Positions 26,537 through 34,996 of a stretch of 43,160 nt of DNA are shown here, one piece after another; position 1 is the stretch's first letter, and each line of letters begins with the position of its first letter. Source of the DNA: Terriglobales bacterium (GTDB lineage: Bacteria; Acidobacteriota; Terriglobia; Terriglobales; Acidobacteriaceae); NCBI GenBank assembly GCA_016185365.1, contig JACPNP010000042.1, positions 1-43,160 of the forward strand. The letters run 5' to 3'. The position numbers were made by a program, and so were the translations under genes. The notes under the pieces were generated by a model. It was not told the DNA's origin, made no database searches, and was given only the letters and a program-made list of their open reading frames with translations.

Positions 26537-27277
26537 ATGAAGACACATAGGAAAGCATTCGGCGCATTCAACCAGGGCGGCGTCCCGAAGATCGCGTGTT
26601 TCAATCAGGCCAAAACGCCGCTTGGGGTGAACTTCGATACGTTGATCAAGTCTATGCAAGAGTACGTGAACAAATTCGTTGCGCCCGTCTGGGGCACGCC
26701 CGCCAATCTGGTGAAGTCCAGCGGGTTCCTCGCCGGGGCATGGGCCATGGTGTTCCTCGATGATGCTGATGAGGAGAACGCCCTCGCCTACCACGACTTG
26801 ACGCCCGACGGGATGCCGCAATCGAAGGTGTTCGTGCGGACCACGCTGGCCAGCCACGAGCTGGTGAGCGTCTCGGCGTCGCATGAACTGGTGGAGATGC
26901 TGGTAGACCCGGCCATCAACTTGCTATCCACGGGGCCGGATGAGAAGGCCGTCTACGCCTACGAGAGCGCCGATCCGGTGGAGGCGCTGAGCTTCAACGT
27001 TCTGGGAATCCCGATGAGCGACTTCGTGTATCCGTCGTACTTCGAGGACTTTCACAAGGCGGGATCGGTGACGTTCGACCACATGAAGACGGTGCACCGC
27101 CCGTTCCAGATCCTGAAGGGTGGGTATCAGATCATTTTCAAGAACGGCAAATGGAAGGAAGTCTACGGATCGGCAGCCAAGAAGAAGGCATTCAAGAAAG
27201 AAGACCGGCGGGGACACCGGAGCGAGCAGCGGGCGAATTGGAGGAAGCTGAAGAAGTCCAGGCGTTCCAAGGTGTAA
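26537..27277 (+). CDS. Hypothetical protein with HELVE metal-site-like motif
   Basis: 246 aa, no signal peptide. The core (~95-130) has TTLASHELVSVSASHELVEM followed by LVDP. The second HELVE (His116, Glu117, Glu120), preceded by SAS and followed by LVDP, recalls the S-H-E-x-x-E-x-x-x-D-P motif of phage- and plasmid-borne putative metallopeptidases; a third ligand is not evident. The ASHELV string is repeated nine residues apart. The C-terminal ~50 residues are very basic (KKKAFKKEDRRGHRSEQRANW), suggesting nucleic-acid binding. RBS GGAGG precedes the ATG. The role is unknown; a prophage remnant origin is possible. Confidence 0.75.
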   Translation: MKTHRKAFGAFNQGGVPKIACFNQAKTPLGVNFDTLIKSMQEYVNKFVAPVWGTPANLVKSSGFLAGAWAMVFLDDADEENALAYHDLTPDGMPQSKVFVRTTLASHELVSVSASHELVEMLVDPAINLLSTGPDEKAVYAYESADPVEALSFNVLGIPMSDFVYPSYFEDFHKAGSVTFDHMKTVHRPFQILKGGYQIIFKNGKWKEVYGSAAKKKAFKKEDRRGHRSEQRANWRKLKKSRRSKV

Positions 27278-27678
27278 GGCCTGCTCCGGACATTGCAAGA
27301 TCGCAAACCCGGACATGACGAGGGCGAGACGCCCTCGCCACAGCCGGCCGGAGGCCGGCGGCGCAAAGGAGCGGCTTTTGTGCGGATGCGAGGAGCGCTG
27401 CGCACAAGACAAGAAGCAATTGAATCCTGTGCCGGACCCGTTTCACAGGTCTACCCCGGACTCACGTCCGGGGCTATCGGTATGTCGTCGCTTCGCGACT
27501 TTCGAGTGACCCGCATGACCGCGCGTCACTTGGAAAATTGGCATCAACAAGTTCATGGTGCATTGCAAAGGTTTCCGACGATCTCATGTATTCGGATGCA
27601 GCACAGCCGAGGACGGCTGTGCCACACGGGCCGAGACCCTGCGTGCCAGGGCAGCATCTCCTCGTTGTTGAAAAATAA
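27278..27678. repeat. Repeat spacer
   Basis: 401 bp between converging genes. Hairpins seen: GAGGGCGAGACGCCCTC (~27319-27335), GCCGGCCGGAGGCCGGCG (27342-27360), CCCCGGACTCACGTCCGGGG (~27454-27473), and an R2 hairpin CACAGCCGAGGACGGCTGTG (27602-27621), empty. No gene is seen. Confidence 0.65.
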
Positions 27679-28155
27679 TCAGTGCCTTAACAAAGCCGAA
27701 AGGCCGGACCAAGTGTCGGGATTTTGGGAAAGCAGCGTCTGGAGGTAGATCTCGACATCTTCCGCGGGAAAGGCGGCGCGCAAAGACGTGACGGCGGCGG
27801 CGATGGCGTCCGCGGACGGGGGCGAGAGGTCGGCGTCCTCAGAGATCAGGCCCTGGTCATTGGGAATGTTCATGCCGGTGAGGAACGCGGCCATCATGGC
27901 GCGCTGATGGGCGAAGTGATAACTGACGATGAGCTGGGCGGCCAGCTCCAGGCCCAGCGGCGCGGTGGCAAGATAGGAGGCGCGTTTTTCGGCGGGCAGC
28001 TTGCGGATGAATTGCGGGCGGAAGTTCTTTAGACGGGCGAGAAAGGTGTCGGCCGCGCGGTGGTAGTCGGCGAGGGCTGGGTCCGAGTAGAACGCGGTGG
28101 CCGCTTGCAGGCGGCGCGCGTCGCCCATGTTCTTCCAGATGTGCAGTGCATCCAT
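27679..28155 (-). CDS. Hypothetical protein, 158 aa
   Basis: I chose the ATG at 28155 (MDALHIWKNMG); the longer frame to 28230 runs through a GTCCCTGCGGGAC repeat. It is an all-helical, soluble-looking protein (YHRAADTFLARLKNF, LGLELAAQLIVSYHFAHQRA, DAIAAAVTSLRAAFPAEDVEIYLQ). No family was recognised. It is convergent with the HELVE gene and divergent from the STAS gene. Confidence 0.65.
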   Translation of the reverse strand: MDALHIWKNMGDARRLQAATAFYSDPALADYHRAADTFLARLKNFRPQFIRKLPAEKRASYLATAPLGLELAAQLIVSYHFAHQRAMMAAFLTGMNIPNDQGLISEDADLSPPSADAIAAAVTSLRAAFPAEDVEIYLQTLLSQNPDTWSGLSALLRH

Positions 28156-28439
28156 GAAACCAGTGTAAAACAATGGGCGTTTCAGTCGTCCCTGCGGGAC
28201 TCGGATCCTATTGGCACAGGTTCCCGGCACTCTCGTGCCGGGCTATTTTCAAACGCCCTTCGGGCCACGGTGTGTGCCTGTCTGTCGCCGAGCTGTTGGG
28301 AGGCTCATGGCAGGGACCCAGCTTGCCGGTACTTCCCGGTTGACCCCGGGTAAGCTGCTGCTTATCATGCCGGGACGCACTTCCAACGGCCCGCGTGACG
28401 GAGTACGGCGCCGAACATCCGAAACATCGAGGAGAAGCC
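28156..28439. other. Divergent spacer between the 158-aa protein and the STAS gene
   Basis: 284 bp. It contains GTCCCTGCGGGAC (~28187-28199), a CCCGGCACTCTCGTGCCGGG hairpin (28224-28243) and no passenger. No clear promoter was assigned. Confidence 0.5.
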
Positions 28440-28784
28440 ATGCTGCTGCAGATCGAACGGCAAGAGGCGAAACCGGGCACGATGGTGCTCAAACTGAATG
28501 GACGAGTCACGCTGGGACGCAGCAGCCAGGAGCTGGAGTGGGAGATCGACAAGCTGTTCACGGAGGGCGCCAAGCATGTGGTGCTGGACGTGAGTAACGT
28601 GGACCGGATCGATAGCGCGGGCCTGGGGATCCTGGCAATGGCCTCGGGCAAGGCACGCGCCGCGGGCGGCGACCTGCGGGTGGCCGGAGCGCAGGGATTT
28701 GTGGACCAAGTGATCAAGATGACGAAGCTGGAGTCCGTGTTCATGCTGTTCCCCAGCGTGGAAGCGGCGGTGGAAGGACTTTAG
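28440..28784 (+). CDS. STAS-domain anti-sigma factor antagonist
   Basis: 114 aa from the ATG at 28440, preceded by GAGGAGAAGCC; an upstream ATG at 28395 lacks an RBS. One STAS domain with the family loop VDRIDSAGLGIL. Ser59 is the usual site phosphorylated by an anti-sigma kinase, releasing or holding a sigma factor (SpoIIAA/RsbV type). No RsbW-like kinase or sigma gene is near, so the partner is elsewhere. Soluble, cytoplasmic. Confidence 0.88.
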   Translation: MLLQIERQEAKPGTMVLKLNGRVTLGRSSQELEWEIDKLFTEGAKHVVLDVSNVDRIDSAGLGILAMASGKARAAGGDLRVAGAQGFVDQVIKMTKLESVFMLFPSVEAAVEGL

Positions 28785-29091
28785 AGAGGCATTGAGAATC
28801 CTAAATCGGGTAATCGGGAGATTGAAAATCAACCCCGAGGTCCCTCGGCGCGCGGCGCGTTCGCGCCGCTTGCTCGGGATGACAAACTCATCGGGTAATC
28901 TGGAAATCGGGTAATCGGGTAATTGAAAGGCAGACCCGAGTCCTGGAGCGATCTCGGCGACAAAGGGATTCCTCTTTTCGCTCGCGCTGCTCGCTCACCC
29001 TGGGCTGAAGCCCAGGGCTACCGGGTTGAACCTACTCGCTCGGAATGACATTTTGCACAAGCTTTCTGCTTCACCCCATGGATGCAATCAT
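28785..29091. repeat. Composite ATCGGGTAA / GGGATTCCTC / TCGGAATGACA repeats
   Basis: 307 bp with no gene. It consists of ATCGGGTAATCGGG units (28803-28830, 28890-28925), the AAAGGGATTCCTC...CTCGGAATGACA composite (28967-29050) and a CCTGGGCTGAAGCCCAGGG hairpin (28997-29015). Confidence 0.75.
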
Positions 29092-30081
29092 TCAATATCC
29101 TTTTTGTTTGTTGACCACATAAAGAAGCGGCTGGCGGGCGAGAAAACGGCGGAGGTTTTCCGAGACCAGGCGATAGTGGCGCTCCCAGAGCTTGTCCGTA
29201 AGAGCGGCGGTGTGCGGCGTGATGAGCACGTTGTCGAGAGTCCAGTAGGGCGAGTCGGGCGGGAGTGGCTCTTCGACGAAGACATCGAGCGCGGCGCCGG
29301 CGATCCGGCGATCACGCAACGCGGCGATCAGGGCGGCGTCATCGATCAGCGTCCCGCGGCCGACATTGATCAGATACGCGTCCTTTTTCATACATGCGAT
29401 CCGGGCGGCGTTCATCAGGCCGCGCGTGGCCGTGGTGACCGGCGCGCACAGCACAACGAAATCAGCGCGCGGAAGCACCGTTTCCAGTTCCCTGGCGCCG
29501 ACCACCTCCTGTGCGAATCCCGCGCCGCGCCCGGGATGCTCACGCACGGCGACGACGTGCATCTCCAGCGCCTGCGCCCGGCGGGAGAACTCCGTGCCGA
29601 TGCTGCCCATGCCCACCACGCAGACCACCGATCCCGCGGCTTCGCGCAGAGTGGGCGATTCGTTCCACATGGCCTCCTGCGCCCAAACTTTTTCCCGCTG
29701 GTAGCGCATGGCCGAAGGCAGGCGCTTGGCCAGCGCCAGAAGTAGCGCAAGGATGTGTTCGGCGACCACGGGTGCGTGCACGGCGCGGGCGTTGGTGATC
29801 ACAACGGGGCCGGCGGCCATCTCCGGATACATGAGTTGATGAACAGCAGCGGCAGGCGAGTGGATCCAGCGAAGTTTTTTGGCGTGCGCGAATTGCTCCG
29901 GCTTCAGCGACCAGCCGAGAAGGACGTCCGCATCGTCGAGTTCACGCTCGAAGCCTTCATACTTCGCGCCGGGCAGGCGGACGATGGTGAGATCGGGAAA
30001 GTCCTGGCGCAGGCGCTCATCGAACCACGCAGGTGCGGTCCAGAGACTGAACGGATGATAGAGGGCGATGAGGAGTTTCAT
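29092..30081 (-). CDS. D-isomer specific 2-hydroxyacid dehydrogenase
   Basis: NAD(P)-dependent reductase of 2-keto acids such as glyoxylate or hydroxypyruvate. The catalytic domain (~1-100 and ~295-329) flanks a Rossmann domain (~101-294). The dinucleotide loop is GMGSIG (157-162). The catalytic set is Arg242 (NVGRGT), Glu271 (DVFVEEPLP) and His290 (ITPHTA). The sequence after the loop, RRAQALEMHVVAVREHP, lacks a clear Asp for NAD, so NADP use is possible. At 329 aa the length is normal. It is monocistronic, and neighbours give no pathway. Confidence 0.92.
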   Translation of the reverse strand: MKLLIALYHPFSLWTAPAWFDERLRQDFPDLTIVRLPGAKYEGFERELDDADVLLGWSLKPEQFAHAKKLRWIHSPAAAVHQLMYPEMAAGPVVITNARAVHAPVVAEHILALLLALAKRLPSAMRYQREKVWAQEAMWNESPTLREAAGSVVCVVGMGSIGTEFSRRAQALEMHVVAVREHPGRGAGFAQEVVGARELETVLPRADFVVLCAPVTTATRGLMNAARIACMKKDAYLINVGRGTLIDDAALIAALRDRRIAGAALDVFVEEPLPPDSPYWTLDNVLITPHTAALTDKLWERHYRLVSENLRRFLARQPLLYVVNKQKGY

Positions 30082-30274
30082 TCAGAGGCCGCAGCCAGCT
30101 GCCAGAGGCCAGCTACCAGAGTAAACAATTCCTGAACCATTCGGTGAATTTTGAGATTGCAAACTGCGGAACTGCAGAATCAGGAAACCAATAACACACA
30201 CACAGCCGGGGACGGCTGTGCCACACGGTTCAAGATCAACACAGCCGGGGGCGGCTGTGCCACGTGGAATCCGG
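30082..30274. repeat. Two R2 hairpins (39-bp related units)
   Basis: The spacer contains two consecutive CACAGCCGGGGACGGCTGTG-type hairpins (about 30202-30221 and 30240-30259) with the CACACGGTTCAAGATCAA linker between them, the same ~39-bp unit that forms the array at 39406. No gene is seen. Confidence 0.7.
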
Positions 30275-30814
30275 TTACTTGAAACACTTGGCCAAGGTGG
30301 TGGCGATCTGTACCAGGCGCTGGATGTCGGCGGGGCTGAAGTCGGCGCCGGATTCGGGCGCGGACTTTCCCTTGCGGCAGACCTGGATCACGCCAAGCAC
30401 GCCGGCGGCGCCGACGACCGGGACGGTCATCAGCTTCTGGATGATGTGGGCCTGCTTGTCTTCCTTGGGCGCGCCGATCACGGCTTTCTGCTTGGCGGCC
30501 AGATCGACCGCTTCAAACACGCTGGCGTGCTTGGTCTGGGCAAAGTTGTTGATGGCCTCGGCGCGCTTGGAGTTGGCGGTGCGCGCGGCCACCGAGCCGG
30601 CGGTGTTCAGCGGGATGCTGCCGATGTTCTGGAGCTTGGAGGGATAGACGAAATGCAGGTTGGCGCGCTGCAGCTGGAGGACGGCCACTTCGTCGCCGTG
30701 CACGGAGAATGTCTTGGCGATCTCCGCGGCGATGCGCTCGGCATTGTGCACGGTCAGGCCTTCGGCCTCACATTCATTCGCGATCTGGGCAAAGGCAAGG
30801 ACAGGTGTGGCCAT
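30275..30814 (-). CDS. GAF domain protein
   Basis: 179 aa, one GAF-like domain (~15-175). It has the pattern RIAAEIAKTFSVHGDEVAVLQLQ, an inner SIPLNTAGSVAARTANSKR segment typical of the GAF loop, and MTVPVVGAAGVLGVIQVCRKG, the usual central strands, followed by a final helix (DIQRLVQIATTLAKCF). GAF domains bind small ligands or sense redox state. With no output domain this must act through a partner. Monocistronic. Confidence 0.85.
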   Translation of the reverse strand: MATPVLAFAQIANECEAEGLTVHNAERIAAEIAKTFSVHGDEVAVLQLQRANLHFVYPSKLQNIGSIPLNTAGSVAARTANSKRAEAINNFAQTKHASVFEAVDLAAKQKAVIGAPKEDKQAHIIQKLMTVPVVGAAGVLGVIQVCRKGKSAPESGADFSPADIQRLVQIATTLAKCFK

Positions 30815-31272
30815 AGGGTCTCCTGGGCTCAGGCTTCAAGAGGGACATTATAACGGCAGCCGCCGGCTGTCAGCTTCCAGCTATCAGAAAAACAGCGACT
30901 CGCTTCCAGCCGCCTGCATCCAGCGTCGAGGTCTTGGGCCGGTTTCCAGAGAAACTTTGACCCCAGCTTTTGCAGGTGGTAGGCAGTCAAGACGAATCCG
31001 GATACCAGAAGCGATCTGCGGCACCAAAGGGATTCCTCGATTCGGGGCTGAAGCCCCTCACTCGGAATGATGGATTCATCGGGTAATTTGGAAATCAGGT
31101 AATCGGGTAAATGAAAGGCAAAGGCAACAACGAAATACGCACAGCCGGGGGCCCTTCGACTTTGCTCAGGGCAGGCTCTGTGCCACACGGTTCAAGATCA
31201 ACACAGCCGGGGGCGGCTGTGCCACACGGATGACAATACGTGAGTAATCCCCTATCCTCGTACTTCTCATCA
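30815..31272. repeat. Repeat spacer before the flippase-like gene
   Basis: About 458 bp. It has CAGCTATCAG/CCAGC phrase repeats (30850-30990), the GGGATTCCTC...CTCGGAATGA composite (31025-31075), ATCGGGTAAT units (31077-31110), an R2 hairpin carrying the 24-bp passenger at 31152-31175, and an empty R2 hairpin at ~31201-31220. A GTG at 31240 could extend the next gene by 11 residues. Confidence 0.7.
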
Positions 31273-32310
31273 ATGAATAAGAAGCGATCATTCGCACTGA
31301 TCCTGGTGGTGGCGGCGCTGGCGGCGCTGGCCTATCTGCAATTCCGCACCTGGCGGAATTTCGATTGGGTCACGTTCTGGGCGCAGACACGGCAGACCAA
31401 CAAGCTGGACCTGCTGGCGGCGGCGTTGCTGATCTACTTCACCTATTATCTGCGGGCGGTGCGCTGGGCGGTGATGTTGCGACCGGTGAAGGCGGTGCGG
31501 GCGAGCAGCCTGATGTCCAGCATGGTGATCGGGTTCGCGGGCCTGGCCATCCTGGGCCGGCCGGGCGACCTGGTCCGGCCTTATATCCTGGCGCGCAAGT
31601 TCGGGCTCAGTTTCTCCTCGCAAGTGGCGGTGCTGGCGGTGGAGCGGGTGTTCGACATCGGATGCTTCACACTGCTGCTCACGCTAGACCTGTTGTTCTC
31701 GCGGTCGCTCGCGTTGCTGCCGCATTATGCGCAATTCCGGCTGGCCGGCATCGGATTGTGTTTTGTCGTGGCCGGCATGGTGGTGTTCCTCTACCTGGTA
31801 TGGCGGAGCGGCGACGCCGTGGCGGGGTTCGTCGAGCGCGCGATCGGGGGCATGGCGCCGCGTTTCGGAGCATCCGTGGGACACAAGATACGGATGTTCA
31901 GCGAGGGATTGCACACCATCCATGACCTGACGAGTTTTATGCAATTGATGGGATTGAGCGTAATGATCTGGCTGGTGATCGCGGTGGCCTATGTGGCCGT
32001 GACCCACGCGTATCCCGATCCGTTGCGGGGCATGACCATCGCCCACGTACTGCTGGTGATGAGCGCCAGCATCGCCGGATCGCTGCTGCAACTGCCGGTG
32101 GTGGGCGGCGGTTCGCAACTGGGAACCATCAGCGTGATGGAGAATGTGTTCCTGATCCCCAAGGAACTGGCCTTGAGCTGCGGCATCATGCTGTGGCTGA
32201 TCACGTTCGTGGCCATCGTCCCGCTGGGGCTGGTGCTGGCGCGAGCGGAGCATGTGTCGCTGGTGAAGATGGAGAAGGAGGCGGAAGAGGCGAGGGACAG
32301 TAGTCAGTAG
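31273..32310 (+). CDS. Flippase-like membrane protein (LPG synthase TM / UPF0104)
   Basis: About 345 aa with eight or so hydrophobic segments. Family marks are the first helix FALILVVAALAALAYLQF, the TYYLRAVRWAVMLRPV segment, LGRPGDLVRPYILARK and the later VERVFD. Proteins of this family move or modify lipids, or accompany glycosyltransferases. I prefer the ATG at 31273 over the GTG at 31240, though neither has a strong RBS. The C-terminal SSQ and TAG stop fall in a TAGTCAG repeat. No partner genes are adjacent. Confidence 0.85.
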   Translation: MNKKRSFALILVVAALAALAYLQFRTWRNFDWVTFWAQTRQTNKLDLLAAALLIYFTYYLRAVRWAVMLRPVKAVRASSLMSSMVIGFAGLAILGRPGDLVRPYILARKFGLSFSSQVAVLAVERVFDIGCFTLLLTLDLLFSRSLALLPHYAQFRLAGIGLCFVVAGMVVFLYLVWRSGDAVAGFVERAIGGMAPRFGASVGHKIRMFSEGLHTIHDLTSFMQLMGLSVMIWLVIAVAYVAVTHAYPDPLRGMTIAHVLLVMSASIAGSLLQLPVVGGGSQLGTISVMENVFLIPKELALSCGIMLWLITFVAIVPLGLVLARAEHVSLVKMEKEAEEARDSSQ

Positions 32311-32889
32311 TCAGGAAATGCAAAGGCGGCACTCGTGCTGGTGCCGATAGCAAAGGGATTCCTCTTTTCGCTCGCGTTGCTCGCTCACCCTGGGCTGAAG
32401 CCCAGGGCTACCGGGTTGAAGCTGTTCGCTCGGAATGACAAGTGACAATGAGATTGCAAATTTGGTAATCGGGTAATTTGTAATTTGAAAACCGAATCAA
32501 AAGCGGAATCAAGAGCAGCATCAAGAGCCCCGGCTGCGCTCGGCCCCGCTCGGAATGACAAGTGACAATGAGATTGCAAATTTGGTGATCGGGTAATTTG
32601 TAATTTGAAAACCGAATCAAAAGCGGAATCAAGAGCAGCATCAAGAGCCCGGGCTGCGCTCGGCCCCGCTCGGGATGACAAGTGACAATGAGATTGCAAA
32701 TTTGGTAATCGGGTAATCAGGCAATTGAAAGGCAAACCCGAGTCCTGGAGCGATCTCGGCAACAAAGGGATTCCTCGACTCGGCGGCAAAATCAGCCGCC
32801 TCGCTCGGAATGACAAGTCTTTGCCTAAATGCCCAATTCCCTGCCTGATACAATCGTCAGTTGTCATCCCAGCCCCCTGAAGAAAAACG
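32311..32889. repeat. Composite repeats with a 120-bp tandem duplication
   Basis: 579 bp without a gene. 32431-32550 and 32551-32670 are direct copies of one 120-bp unit differing at two positions, followed by a ~48-bp partial third. Each unit holds CTCGGAATGACA, ATCGGGTAAT and an AATCAAAAGCGGAATCAAG stretch. The two full copies therefore look young. Further copies of the GGGATTCCTC composite flank them. Related dispersed sequence lies at 34622-34790. Confidence 0.85.
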
Positions 32890-33375
32890 ATGAAGTGTCC
32901 GTTCTGCGGTCACATGGAAGACAAAGTGGTGGACTCGCGCGAGAGCAAGGAAGGCGAGTCGATCCGGCGGCGGCGCGAGTGCTTGAAGTGCGAGCGCCGA
33001 TTCACCAGCTATGAGCGCATCGATGAGATCCCTTACATGGTGGTCAAGAAGGACGGGCGCCGGGAGAAGTTCGAGCGGCAGAAGGTGTTGAGCGGGCTGC
33101 TGCGGGCGTGCGAGAAGCGTCCGGTCTCGATGGGCAAGCTGGAGCAGATCGTGAACGAGGTGGAAGTGTACGTGATCGACTCGCCGGAGCGGGAGAGGTC
33201 GTCGGCGGAGATCGGCAAGTTCATGATGGAAAAATTGAAGGCGCTGGACAAGGTGGCGTATATCCGGTTCGCGTCGGTGTACCGCGATTTCAAGGATGTG
33301 AACGAGTTCCGGCAGGAGCTGGAAGGCCTGTTGAACACGAAGGAGCAGGCGGGGACGACGAAGAAAAAGAAATAA
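32890..33375 (+). CDS. nrdR: Transcriptional repressor NrdR
   Basis: Represses ribonucleotide reductase genes, sensing ATP/dATP. The N-terminal zinc ribbon has Cys3, Cys6, Cys31 and Cys34 (KCPFCGH...ECLKCERRF), followed by the ATP-cone domain from ~residue 50 (VVKKDGRREKFERQKVLSGLLRAC). At 161 aa the length is normal, with a short basic tail (TTKKKK). No nrd genes or NrdR boxes were seen here. A GC hairpin (GCGCGGGCAAGATGCCCGCGC) follows the stop. Confidence 0.96.
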   Translation: MKCPFCGHMEDKVVDSRESKEGESIRRRRECLKCERRFTSYERIDEIPYMVVKKDGRREKFERQKVLSGLLRACEKRPVSMGKLEQIVNEVEVYVIDSPERERSSAEIGKFMMEKLKALDKVAYIRFASVYRDFKDVNEFRQELEGLLNTKEQAGTTKKKK

Positions 33376-33499
33376 GCGCGGGCAAGATGCCCGCGCCACA
33401 GCCGGCGAGACCCATTCGACTTCGCTCAGGGCAGGCGCGGGCGGTACGATACAGGACATGAATCAATACTTCATATCCTGTTTGTGAACGACTGAAACT
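33376..33499. repeat. Hairpins and one occupied 25-bp passenger
   Basis: After nrdR: GCGGGCAAGATGCCCGC, then GCCGGCGAGA / CG... with the passenger at 33411-33435, followed by the idh-proximal inverted repeat (33451-33481). Confidence 0.65.
33451..33481 (+). promoter_or_regulatory. Inverted repeat upstream of isocitrate dehydrogenase
   Basis: 12-bp arms ACAGGACATGAA (33451-33462) and TTCATATCCTGT (33470-33481), one mismatch, 7-bp centre, 18 bp before the ATG. It could be a repressor operator or a weak hairpin; no regulator is known. It is not part of the dispersed repeat families. Confidence 0.5.
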
Positions 33500-34528
33500 A
33501 TGGCACATAAGGTCACATTGCTACCGGGAGACGGGATCGGGCCGGAGGTGTCGAAGGCCGTAGTACGCATCCTGGAGGCGACCGGACTGAAGTTCGAATG
33601 GGAAGAATTTGCCGTGGGCGCGGAGGCGTTCGAGAAGTACAAGGAGTATGTGCCCCGGGCGGCGTATGAGTCCATCGAGCGGACCAAGGTGGCGCTGAAG
33701 GGGCCGGTGACGACGCCGATCGGCGGCGGATTCGCCAGCATCAACGTGATGCTGCGTAAAAAATACGAACTGTACGCCAACTACCGCCCCATCAAGAACC
33801 TTCCAGGAATCCCCACACGCTATCCGGGCGTGGACCTGGTGATCGTGCGGGAGAACACGGAAGGCGAGTATGTCGGCATCGAGCATGAGGTGGTGCCGGG
33901 GGTGGTGGAAAGCCTGAAGATCATCACGGAAAAAAGCTCGATGCGCATCGCGCGGTTCGCGTTCGAGTTCGCGCGGCGCTACAAGCGGGGCAAGGTGCAC
34001 GCCATCCACAAAGCCAACATCATGAAGATGAGCGACGGCCTGTTCCTGCGCTGCTGCCGGGACGTCTCCAAGCAGTATCCCGAGATCACGTACGCCGAGC
34101 ACATCATCGACAACACCTGCATGCAGTTGGTGACCAATCCTTATCAGTACGACGTGCTGGTGACGCCGAACCTCTATGGCGACATCATCAGCGACCTGTG
34201 CGCCGCGTTCGTGGGCGGATTGGGCCTGGTGCCCAGCGCGAACCTGGGCGAATTCGCGGCCATGTTCGAGGCGGTGCACGGCTCGGCGCCCGACATTGCG
34301 GGCAAGAACATCGCCAACCCCACGGCCCTGCTGCAATCGGCGGTGCTGATGCTGCGCCACTTCAAGGAAGAAGACGCGGCGGACCAGGTGCAGAATGCAC
34401 TGGAGTTCGTCTATCGCAAGCGCAAGGACCGGTTGACACGCGATGTGGGCGGGACGGCGGGCACCAGCGACTTTGCCGACGCGGTGGTGGAAACCATGGC
34501 GGGGAAACTGGTGGAGTCGAAGACCTAG
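33500..34528 (+). CDS. Isocitrate dehydrogenase, NAD-type (isocitrate/isopropylmalate family)
   Basis: Oxidative decarboxylation of isocitrate to 2-oxoglutarate in the citric acid cycle. It begins with VTLLPGDGIGPEV. The substrate loop is RENTEGEYVGIEH, the NTEG form seen in isocitrate and homoisocitrate enzymes rather than LeuB, with Val in place of the Ser often found. Metal/cofactor motifs are NLYGDIISDLCAAFVGGLGL and EAVHGSAPDIAGKNIANP. At 342 aa it matches the short NAD-linked enzymes. A homoisocitrate or tartrate-type activity cannot be excluded without phylogeny. Monocistronic, with an operator-like palindrome upstream. Confidence 0.9.
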   Translation: MAHKVTLLPGDGIGPEVSKAVVRILEATGLKFEWEEFAVGAEAFEKYKEYVPRAAYESIERTKVALKGPVTTPIGGGFASINVMLRKKYELYANYRPIKNLPGIPTRYPGVDLVIVRENTEGEYVGIEHEVVPGVVESLKIITEKSSMRIARFAFEFARRYKRGKVHAIHKANIMKMSDGLFLRCCRDVSKQYPEITYAEHIIDNTCMQLVTNPYQYDVLVTPNLYGDIISDLCAAFVGGLGLVPSANLGEFAAMFEAVHGSAPDIAGKNIANPTALLQSAVLMLRHFKEEDAADQVQNALEFVYRKRKDRLTRDVGGTAGTSDFADAVVETMAGKLVESKT

Positions 34529-34996
34529 TTTCCGGTTGTTGGTTTTTCGAAGGGCGCGGCCAAGGCCGCGCCCGATCTGTGTGCGAGAGCAAGATGCTCT
34601 CGCCACAGCCGGCGAGACGAAGGAGATTGCAAATTCGGTAATCGGGTAATTTGAAATTTAAAAACCGAATCAAAAGCAGAATCAAAAACAGGACCAAGAG
34701 CAGAATCATAAGCAGCACCAAGAGCCCCCGGCTTCGCCGCGCGCAATGCGCCTCGCTACGCTCGGGATGACAGACTCATCGGGTAATTTGGAAATCGGGT
34801 AATCGTGAAATTGAAGAGCAACCCCAAGGTCCCTCGAGTGCGCCCGGCTGCAGTGGGATCTACTCGGGATGAAACACCCATGACGCGGTGTGCGAGGGCG
34901 GGACGCCCTCGCCACAGCCGGCGAGACGCCGGCGCTACAGTGGGGATGACAAATCAAAAGCGAGGGCGCGGCTGTGCCATTGGTATCCTGTTGTGT
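34529..34996. repeat. Repeat spacer after isocitrate dehydrogenase
   Basis: 468 bp. GGGCGCGGCCAAGGCCGCGCC (34551-34571) is a strong hairpin with no U-tract. 34622-34790 is a diverged copy of the 120-bp unit described at 32431. 34877-34945 has GAGGGCGGGACGCCCTC and an empty GCCGGCGAGACGCCGGCG hairpin, the empty twin of the occupied site at 33411. No gene is seen before the next lipoprotein. Confidence 0.7.

Noticed and set aside
34551-34571. Intrinsic terminator of isocitrate dehydrogenase
   Set aside because: Strong stem but no following T-run; probably a dispersed hairpin.
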